This document shows, one piece after another, positions 1 through 6,041 of a stretch of DNA of 33,684 nt. How positions within the stretch are numbered: the first letter of the stretch is position 1; each line of letters opens with the position of its first letter. A program made the translations under genes and the position numbers. Below the pieces are notes generated by a model. The model was given only the letters and a program-made list of their open reading frames with translations, ran no database searches and had not been told where the DNA came from. This DNA is from Crocinitomicaceae bacterium (GTDB lineage Bacteria; Bacteroidota; Bacteroidia; Flavobacteriales_D; Crocinitomicaceae). The stretch is from the NCBI GenBank assembly GCA_017983465.1, contig JAGOBK010000007.1:1-33684 (forward strand). Direction: 5' to 3'.

Positions 1-167
1 TTGTTTTTCACGATGCCCTTTACGGCCTCTAATTCGTAATATCCCTTCGGATTATTTTCGTCCTCAGTGCGAATAGCATCCGTGGCGATGTCAGCTTTTG
101 CCGCCTTGAAAAGTTGCATCATTAAGGATGTTCCTGATCGGGGGATGCCAGTTATTAGTGTAATCAC
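1..167 (-). CDS. Sulfotransferase-like P-loop protein, N-terminal fragment
   Basis: The gene runs off the left edge, so only about 55 N-terminal residues are visible. They read VITLITGIPRSGTSLMMQLF followed by a TD...R.E.ENNPKGYYE.E.VKG pattern. The GxPRSGTS loop is the 5' PAPS phosphosulfate-binding loop of sulfotransferase-family proteins, and the NPKGYYE segment is typical of a bacterial sulfotransferase-like subfamily. No ATG is available: an in-frame stop lies just upstream, so GTG at 167 is the best start. It follows the Crp/Fnr gene on the same strand after about 65 bases. The substrate cannot be judged from this fragment. Confidence 0.75.
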   Translation of the reverse strand, partial: MITLITGIPRSGTSLMMQLFKAAKADIATDAIRTEDENNPKGYYELEAVKGIVKN

Positions 168-232
168 AGTCTTTTTTGATAAGGTTAATCAAAAATAACA
201 ATAATCAACAGGAGAAAGGGAAAGGTCGAAAA

Positions 233-856
233 CTAAATTGTTTTCAGGATGATTTTGTTTCGGTGAAGTGTGATTTCACCCTTTATTTCTAATTGCTTTA
301 ACAATCTTGAAATTACAACTCTAGACGAGTGCAAATCGTCCGCAACTTGCTGATGTGTGTGCAGAATTTCGAGGGAACCCAATAATTTCGCTTGATCGCG
401 AAGGTATTTGAGTAAGCGTTGGTCCAAATTCATGAAGGCGATGGCGTCAATGGATTCCATTAATTCCATCATTCTTGTGTGGTAATTGCTGATGATATAG
501 GTTCGCCAACTTTTGTATTGGTCCATCCAAATTTCCATGTACTCCGCTGGAATCATGAGTAGAAGCGATGGTTCCATAGCAGTCGCTTTGATTTGACTAT
601 CGATTTTCTTTGTGCAACATTGCAAGGACATGGCGCACGTGTCACCACCTTCAATGTAATACAGCAGTAATTCTTCGCCGTTTTCATTCTCGCGGGAAAC
701 TTTAATGGATCCTTCGATCACAATAGGGATTAACTGCAAACGATCTCCTACATGGACAATGATTTCATCTGTAGTGGTTTCGCGAACTTTGGCAAGTTTC
801 GCCATTTCTATAATTAACTCGGGCTCTAGAACATAACCAAGTTGAGCTTGGAGCAT
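233..856 (-). CDS. Crp/Fnr family transcriptional regulator
   Basis: This is a DNA-binding regulator with an N-terminal cyclic-nucleotide-binding-like beta-roll (about residues 15-120) and a C-terminal winged helix-turn-helix around THQQVADDLHSSRVVISRLL, which carries the Crp-type recognition helix. The effector pocket lacks the classical cAMP-binding FGE/RxSA residues. It has instead a cysteine-containing stretch, GGDTCAMSLQCC, often seen in Bacteroidota members whose ligand is unknown. The frame is open up to 934, with possible starts at 934, 883 and 856. I prefer 856: it has AAGGAG just upstream, avoids overlap with the DUF983 gene ending at 864, and leaves the short leader before EPELIIEM that relatives have. 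It probably shares a transcript with the DUF983 gene. Confidence 0.85.
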   Translation of the reverse strand: MLQAQLGYVLEPELIIEMAKLAKVRETTTDEIIVHVGDRLQLIPIVIEGSIKVSRENENGEELLLYYIEGGDTCAMSLQCCTKKIDSQIKATAMEPSLLLMIPAEYMEIWMDQYKSWRTYIISNYHTRMMELMESIDAIAFMNLDQRLLKYLRDQAKLLGSLEILHTHQQVADDLHSSRVVISRLLKQLEIKGEITLHRNKIILKTI

Positions 857-863
857 GAGCTCC

Positions 864-1250
864 TTATTTTGTTGGCTTAGCATCTGCTTTGTACGAAATG
901 AAGAAATTAGCCCAAATGATTTTTGATAAGGCAAATAAAAATGGAGCTAAAACAATGGTAAAAAAGGTCACTAATCCGATTTGAGTCCAGGCGCCAAAAC
1001 TCGGGAACCATAATTTGCAAGAGGTCCAAATGGTCACAAATAAGGCTACACCTAAAGCATATGAAACATACATTGCACCGTAGTAAAATCCAGGTTCGCG
1101 TTCGTATTTTAGGTGACAAACGTCACACTCATGTCTAACATCTCCTAGTTTTTTCAAGTCATAAACGGTAGAAACAAGGAATTGACCTTCTTGACATTGC
1201 GGACAAGTCATGTGGGCAATACTGTATAATTTGGATCCTTTTTTTATCAT
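864..1250 (-). CDS. DUF983 membrane protein
   Basis: This 128-residue protein has two N-terminal CxxC pairs (MTCPQCQEG and HECDVCHLKYE), followed by two hydrophobic segments (about residues 58-80 and 88-112). A zinc-ribbon-like start followed by two membrane helices is the DUF983 pattern. The family has no established function, though members are often found near respiratory or stress genes. A TACTTTTG promoter element (1271-1278, minus) lies 20 bases before the ATG, so this appears to be the first gene of a unit that continues into the Crp/Fnr gene. It is divergent from dnaK. Confidence 0.85.
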   Translation of the reverse strand: MIKKGSKLYSIAHMTCPQCQEGQFLVSTVYDLKKLGDVRHECDVCHLKYEREPGFYYGAMYVSYALGVALFVTIWTSCKLWFPSFGAWTQIGLVTFFTIVLAPFLFALSKIIWANFFISYKADAKPTK

Positions 1251-1270
1251 AGCTTCAAAATATTCTCTGA

Positions 1271-1278
1271 CAAAAGTA
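1271..1278 (-). promoter_or_regulatory. Bacteroidota -7 promoter element before DUF983
   Basis: TACTTTTG on the minus strand is a perfect match to the Bacteroidota -7 consensus TAnnTTTG and lies 20 bases before the ATG at 1250. I did not find a convincing -33 TTG at standard spacing. Confidence 0.5.
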
Positions 1279-1334
1279 CGAGATTTACGCGCGTGAGTGT
1301 GTAACAGATGTTACTAAAATCGAGAACTTGACGA

Positions 1335-1378
1335 AAATCATGTTTTGTCCGAAATTAGGGATTCATCTGACATGATTT
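1335..1378. repeat. Inverted repeat upstream of dnaK (9-base arms)
   Basis: AAATCATGT (1335-1343) and ACATGATTT (1370-1378) are perfect reverse complements separated by 26 bases in the dnaK/DUF983 divergent intergenic region. This could be a long-loop RNA hairpin or paired half-sites for a regulator. It is not the CIRCE element. Confidence 0.45.
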
Positions 1379-1381
1379 GTG

Positions 1382-1401
1382 ACAAAACGACACTGTTTTG
1401 T
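1382..1401. repeat. Compact palindrome upstream of dnaK (7-base arms)
   Basis: ACAAAAC and GTTTTGT flank a 6-base spacer (GACACT). This symmetric, operator-sized site begins 115 bases before the dnaK ATG and sits close to the 9-base inverted repeat. TTTTGTC-like words also occur at 1343 and 1418, so the motif recurs within the region. Confidence 0.45.
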
Positions 1402-1496
1402 ACGTGGAATCTTTCATTTTGTCATTGGAAGGTGCAGAATAACTGATGGCATACAAATTGAGAATTGCAAAACATCAAAATGAAAATATATTTAGA

Positions 1497-3401
1497 ATGG
1501 GAAAAATAATTGGAATTGACTTAGGAACAACAAACTCGTGTGTTTCTGTCATGGAAGGAAATGAGCCAGTAGTTATTGCGAACTCAGAAGGAAAAAGAAC
1601 AACACCATCTGTTGTTGCATTTGTTGAAGGTGGAGAGCGTAAAGTAGGTGATCCTGCAAAGCGTCAAGCAATCACGAATCCAACGAAAACAATTTCTTCG
1701 ATTAAACGATTCATGGGGTCTAGCTTCGATGAATGTAGCAAAGAAGTAGCTCGTGTACCTTACCAAGTGGTAAAAGGTGACAACAATACACCTCGCGTAA
1801 AAATCGACGAGCGTTTGTATTCTCCACAAGAAATTTCTGCAATCATCCTTCAGAAAATGAAGAAAACAGCAGAGGATTACCTTGGACAAGAAGTTTCTGA
1901 AGCAGTTGTTACTGTTCCAGCATACTTTAACGATGCGCAACGTCAAGCAACGAAAGAAGCAGGTGAAATCGCAGGATTAACAATCAAAAGAATCATCAAC
2001 GAGCCGACAGCAGCAGCATTGGCTTACGGATTAGATAAAAAAGGAATTGACCAAAAAATCGTTGTATTTGACTTCGGTGGTGGAACGCATGACGTTTCTG
2101 TACTTGAATTAGGAGATGGCGTATTTGAAGTATTGGCAACAGACGGTGACACGCACTTAGGTGGTGACGACGTAGATGAGGCAATCATTGTTTGGTTATC
2201 AGAAGAATTCAAAAAAGACGAAGGAGTAGATTTACGTAAGGATCCAATGGCACTTCAACGTTTGAAAGAAGCGGCGGAGAAAGCGAAAATCGAATTGTCT
2301 TCAACAAATTCATCGGAAATCAATCTTCCGTACATCATGCCAGTTGATGGTGTTCCAAAACACTTAGTTAGAACATTACAACGTGCAAAATTCGAGCAAT
2401 TGATTTCTGAAATCGTTGAACGTACGATTGCTCCTTGTCGTTCTGCGTTGAAAAATGCAGGATTGTCACCAAGCGACATCAACGAAGTAATTCTAGTAGG
2501 TGGATCTACACGTATTCCAATCATCCAAGATGCGGTTGAACGTTTCTTCGGAAAAGCTCCATCAAAAGGAGTGAATCCAGATGAGGTAGTTGCAGTAGGT
2601 GCAGCGATTCAAGGTGGTGTATTGACAGGTGAAGTGAAAGACGTTCTTTTATTAGACGTGATTCCTTTATCTTTAGGTATCGAAACAATGGGTGGTGTAT
2701 TGACAAAATTAATCGAAGCAAACACAACGATTCCAACGAAAAAATCTGAAGTGTTCTCTACGGCATCTGACAATCAACCATCTGTAGACATTCACGTACT
2801 TCAAGGTGAGCGTCCAATGGCAACAGATAACAAAACATTGGGTCGTTTCCAGTTGACAGACATTCCACCAGCGCAAAGAGGTGTTCCTCAAATTGAGGTG
2901 ACATTCGACATCGATGCGAACGGAATCATGAATATTTCAGCGAAGGACAAAGGAACAGGAAAACAACAATCGATTAAAATCGAAGCGTCTTCAGGTTTGT
3001 CTGACGAGGAAATCCAACGAATGAAAGCAGAAGCAGAAGCAAATGCTGAATCCGATAACAAAAAACGTGAAGAAGTTGAAACAATCAACAAAGCTGATTC
3101 CTTAATTTTCCAAACGGAGCGTCAAATGAAAGAATATGGCGATAAAATCCCAGCGGATAAAAAACAAGGAATCGAAGAAGCGTTAACAGAGTTGAAAGCG
3201 GAATTCGAAGCACGTAACATTCAAAACCTTGAGCCAGCAATGGAAAAATTAAATAATGTTTTCCAAGCAGCTTCTCAAGATATGTACAATGCAGCAAACG
3301 CTGACGGCGGAAACGCTGGAGATGCAGGAGCAGATCAATCAACTGGTAACCCGAACGACGAAGTGACGGATGTTGATTTCGAAGAAGTAAAAGATAAATA
3401 A
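1497..3401 (+). CDS. dnaK: Chaperone DnaK (Hsp70)
   Basis: This is the ATP-dependent Hsp70 chaperone of the cytosol. At 634 residues it has the normal family length. It opens with [21 protein letters not shown], has the ATPase phosphate loops ([25 protein letters not shown]) and the linker [15 protein letters not shown] leading into the substrate-binding domain, and ends in a disordered Gly/Asp-rich tail finishing [11 protein letters not shown], the usual DnaK C-terminal signature. The frame is open 17 codons further upstream (ATG at 1446), but the Hsp70 N-terminus fixes the start at 1497. His replaces the more familiar Phe in GGGTHD; I believe this is normal in Flavobacteriia. There is no dnaJ or grpE beside it. 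Confidence 0.98.
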   Translation: MGKIIGIDLGTTNSCVSVMEGNEPVVIANSEGKRTTPSVVAFVEGGERKVGDPAKRQAITNPTKTISSIKRFMGSSFDECSKEVARVPYQVVKGDNNTPRVKIDERLYSPQEISAIILQKMKKTAEDYLGQEVSEAVVTVPAYFNDAQRQATKEAGEIAGLTIKRIINEPTAAALAYGLDKKGIDQKIVVFDFGGGTHDVSVLELGDGVFEVLATDGDTHLGGDDVDEAIIVWLSEEFKKDEGVDLRKDPMALQRLKEAAEKAKIELSSTNSSEINLPYIMPVDGVPKHLVRTLQRAKFEQLISEIVERTIAPCRSALKNAGLSPSDINEVILVGGSTRIPIIQDAVERFFGKAPSKGVNPDEVVAVGAAIQGGVLTGEVKDVLLLDVIPLSLGIETMGGVLTKLIEANTTIPTKKSEVFSTASDNQPSVDIHVLQGERPMATDNKTLGRFQLTDIPPAQRGVPQIEVTFDIDANGIMNISAKDKGTGKQQSIKIEASSGLSDEEIQRMKAEAEANAESDNKKREEVETINKADSLIFQTERQMKEYGDKIPADKKQGIEEALTELKAEFEARNIQNLEPAMEKLNNVFQAASQDMYNAANADGGNAGDAGADQSTGNPNDEVTDVDFEEVKDK

Positions 3402-3418
3402 GTTAAACTTATTTCCAC

Positions 3419-3449
3419 AAAAAAGGGCTGCCAAATGGCAGCCCTTTTT
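3419..3449. terminator. Bidirectional intrinsic terminator
   Basis: GGGCTGCC (3425-3432), loop AAAT, GGCAGCCC (3437-3444). There is a T-run on the right (3445-3449) and an A-run on the left (3419-3424). The 8-bp GC-rich stem can stop dnaK transcription on the plus strand and the convergent gene ending at 3468 on the minus strand. Confidence 0.92.
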
Positions 3450-3467
3450 GCGTTGTAATAAATAAGT

Positions 3468-4952
3468 TTAGTCAACAAACAGGTGTTTTTCGATGCTGCC
3501 ATCACTATACTTAATCAGGTATAATTTCCCTTTTTCAGGTGTGCATGGTCGACCGAGTAAATCATAATACGCGATGATTGTTTTCGTTTCCGTTGGTGAA
3601 ATTTCAGTTTGATCGGCAGTAACTTGATCACAATTGAAATAGTTCACCTGTACGTTGTAAAATTGCTGAATGGAATCTGCTACTTCGAGTAGGCCTTGAA
3701 CGTTTTCTAAATGATTTCCTTGACGGTTGTAGATAATTGCCAGGTCATAACATGTTTGTGTGTGAGAATTCAATTGAACATCTTCCAATGTCATGAGGCT
3801 GCGTCGGTCTCCAGGTGGATTATGTGCACTTACTTCGGTCCAACCTTGATTCGTGTAAGGATTGCCGCTAAACATAAACTTGGTTGGGATGTTTGACGTT
3901 GCGGCGGTTCCTCCATGCCCTTGTCCGCCATAATAAAAGCCAAAACCATTGGCCCACATGCCATTCAAGAAATTCCAATATTCAAGAGCTGGACTAGGAT
4001 CGTTATATGGATAAGCTGAAGTACTGGTGAAGTAGGACATATTCTCCAAATCATGACTTAAGCTGATGGCGCCAATTGCAGGCGGGTTGATTCCATATTC
4101 CGAATCCGTGTTGTCATAGTTGTACGTGTACATGAGGTTCAGAGTGGAGTCGCAACCAACGTAATCATCGTTGTATCCACCCACGTCAGCATCCATAAAA
4201 AATCCGCATTTGAAATTTGCAAAGGACAGTGCGCCTCTATTGAAAATGCGCAGGTTCATGAACGTGGTCTCATTTAAATAATCAGTGGATGCGAATTGAT
4301 AAATCATGACATGGACTTCAATCCGCATGGAATTTCCATTGGTGTAGAGGTGTGGTCTGTCATCGTTGTAAATGACATAACTTGCTTCGTCACCGCGAAT
4401 GTCTGGGAATTCTCCTAATTGAGGTTCGTACAGCAAGTTTCCATTGAAATCAATAAACGGAGCGAGTTGTGCGGCAACTCCAAGCATGACATCACCATTT
4501 CCTGGCCAATTTTGAATGGAAGTAGGGATAACGTATCCGGGATCTTGAAAATGCTGCGCATGAAATTCGATTTCAGCTTTCGTTACTGACCAAATGGACT
4601 CTGAATATTTGGCAATGTAACTTGGGTCCATGTAGGTGTGATAGGTCGAATAAGGACCACTATAGAAATCGTTTTGATTCGTTTGAGCAAATCGTTGCCC
4701 AGCCAAAAATAATTGTCCCCATTGGTCAAGTCCACCCATCCAGAATCCCGCTGTAAAAATGGCGTTTATTCCACTGCCTTTCGGGATTTCATAGCCAGGT
4801 TGAAGATTAGAAGAATTCGGTTGACTGAACAGTACACCCTCGTCCAGAATAGTTGCAGAAGCCTGATTAAAATCTAAGGTACTTTGCGTATGTTGTCCGA
4901 AACTGAACAGATTAAATGCCAGAAAGGCGAAAAGAAATACGTAGTTTTTCAT
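3468..4952 (-). CDS. Secreted protein of unknown function with T9SS C-terminal signal
   Basis: This 494-residue protein has a clear signal peptide (KNYVFLFAFLAFNLFSFGQ). Its C-terminus, IIAYYDLLGRPC...GKLYLIKYSDGSIEKHLFVD, resembles the T9SS type A sorting domain, so export across the outer membrane is expected. The body contains GFWMGG, a calcium-loop-like DFNGNLLYEP...GEFPDIRGDEA segment and DDYVGCD...YNYDNTD...YG.NPPA. This pattern recurs in large Bacteroidota exoprotein families of unknown function. I see no catalytic motif. The gene converges on dnaK and shares its terminator. The assignment as a T9SS cargo is good; the function is unknown. Confidence 0.85.
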   Translation of the reverse strand: MKNYVFLFAFLAFNLFSFGQHTQSTLDFNQASATILDEGVLFSQPNSSNLQPGYEIPKGSGINAIFTAGFWMGGLDQWGQLFLAGQRFAQTNQNDFYSGPYSTYHTYMDPSYIAKYSESIWSVTKAEIEFHAQHFQDPGYVIPTSIQNWPGNGDVMLGVAAQLAPFIDFNGNLLYEPQLGEFPDIRGDEASYVIYNDDRPHLYTNGNSMRIEVHVMIYQFASTDYLNETTFMNLRIFNRGALSFANFKCGFFMDADVGGYNDDYVGCDSTLNLMYTYNYDNTDSEYGINPPAIGAISLSHDLENMSYFTSTSAYPYNDPSPALEYWNFLNGMWANGFGFYYGGQGHGGTAATSNIPTKFMFSGNPYTNQGWTEVSAHNPPGDRRSLMTLEDVQLNSHTQTCYDLAIIYNRQGNHLENVQGLLEVADSIQQFYNVQVNYFNCDQVTADQTEISPTETKTIIAYYDLLGRPCTPEKGKLYLIKYSDGSIEKHLFVD

Positions 4953-5115
4953 ACGTGAAAAATTATTAAAATGAATGACTCAAATTGAGCAGTTGTCGAC
5001 TGAATGAACGTAAAAAGTTTCCATAAAGGAGGGTTCGGATTTCAAAATGGTGAAACACTAGCAATATCCAAAGATGATTTTATTCTGCAGGTGAATGAAC
5101 GCGTTTGTTTTTTCC

Positions 5116-5123
5116 TATATTTG
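5116..5123 (+). promoter_or_regulatory. -7 promoter element 3 bases before an ATG
   Basis: TATATTTG is a perfect TAnnTTTG, followed by CCT and then ATG at 5127. The start of transcription would fall at or next to the start codon. No -33 TTG is seen at the expected spacing; a TTTG lies 8 bases upstream. Confidence 0.55.
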
Positions 5124-5126
5124 CCT

Positions 5127-5903
5127 ATGTTATATTCCAAAAAACTTGAAAATGCCAATAGTAAAGAGTGGGTGGTCTTCATCCATGGTGCTGGGGGCAG
5201 CTCAAGTATTTGGCATAAACAAATCAAAACCTTTTCGGAAAAGTACAATCTGCTGCTCATCGACCTGCGTGGACATGGGAAAAGTCAGATTGAGACAAAA
5301 AAGAAACGCTACTCCTTTAAACTGATTGCGCAGGATGTTATCGAAGTTCTGCATGCACGCGAAATCGAAAACGCACATTTTGTAGGAGTTTCATTGGGAT
5401 CCATTGTGATCAAGCAAATTGAATTATTGGAGCCAACACTGGTGAAATCCATGATCTTTGCTGGAGCCATTACACGTTTGAATTTTAAGTCTCGCTTACT
5501 ACTAAAAGCGGGACGCATCTTGAATCGCATGATTCCTCAAATGGGATTGTACCAGTTGTTCGCACGCATCATGATGCCTAAGAAAAATCACGCCTCTTCT
5601 CGTGAATTGTTCATCACGGAAGCACGTAAGATCGTTCACAAGGAATTTAACCGTTGGTTCAAATTAACTTCGCGCTTGGCCTTGTACTTAATTGAATTGG
5701 AAAAACAAACGGACAAAACGCCAACTTTATTTATTATGGGGGAGGAAGACCATTTGTTTTTGGCGCCTGTAAAGGAATTAGTGGCTCAAAATCCACGCTT
5801 AAATTTGAGCATTGTCCCGAATTGCGGACATGTAGTCAACTACGAACAGGCAGAGACCTTCAACGACTTAAGTTTGAAATTTATCGATCAAGTTTCCGCT
5901 TGA
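5127..5903 (+). CDS. Alpha/beta hydrolase
   Basis: This is a serine-hydrolase-fold enzyme of 258 residues from the preferred start. Visible elements are the oxyanion region VVFIHGAGGSS, DLRGHGKS, the nucleophile elbow FVGVSLGS (Ser in GxSxG), the acid region FIMGEEDHLFL and the catalytic histidine in NCGHVVNYE. These are in the order typical of small esterase/lyase-type hydrolases. The substrate cannot be predicted. The frame is open from 5004, but the segment before 5127 has no family similarity that I recognise, and a perfect promoter element directly precedes 5127, so I place the start there. The gene stands alone, divergent from the T9SS protein and 138 bases before carB. Confidence 0.88.
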   Translation: MLYSKKLENANSKEWVVFIHGAGGSSSIWHKQIKTFSEKYNLLLIDLRGHGKSQIETKKKRYSFKLIAQDVIEVLHAREIENAHFVGVSLGSIVIKQIELLEPTLVKSMIFAGAITRLNFKSRLLLKAGRILNRMIPQMGLYQLFARIMMPKKNHASSRELFITEARKIVHKEFNRWFKLTSRLALYLIELEKQTDKTPTLFIMGEEDHLFLAPVKELVAQNPRLNLSIVPNCGHVVNYEQAETFNDLSLKFIDQVSA

Positions 5904-5970
5904 AAAGCACCTATTAACAATTTGAATTCATTTTGTTAAAAAACACTTCATCAAAAAGTACACACCTTCA

Positions 5971-5989
5971 TAGATTTGAACTAAATTTG
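5971..5989 (+). promoter_or_regulatory. Two tandem -7-like elements before carB
   Basis: TAGATTTG (5971-5978) and TAAATTTG (5982-5989) are both perfect TAnnTTTG matches, 3 bases apart, giving leaders of about 50-60 bases for carB. Either or both could be used. A -33 element is not obvious. Confidence 0.45.
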
Positions 5990-6041
5990 TGCTCAATTTG
6001 CAGCGAACATCCGCTTCGAAGAAAAGTAAATTGAAATCCCT

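Noticed and set aside
1251..1496. CIRCE (HrcA) operator before dnaK
   Set aside because: The TTAGCACTC-N9-GAGTGCTAA pattern is absent; the palindromes present are different.
1446..1496. DnaK start at 1446
   Set aside because: The 17 extra residues are not Hsp70-like; [14 protein letters not shown] is the conserved start.
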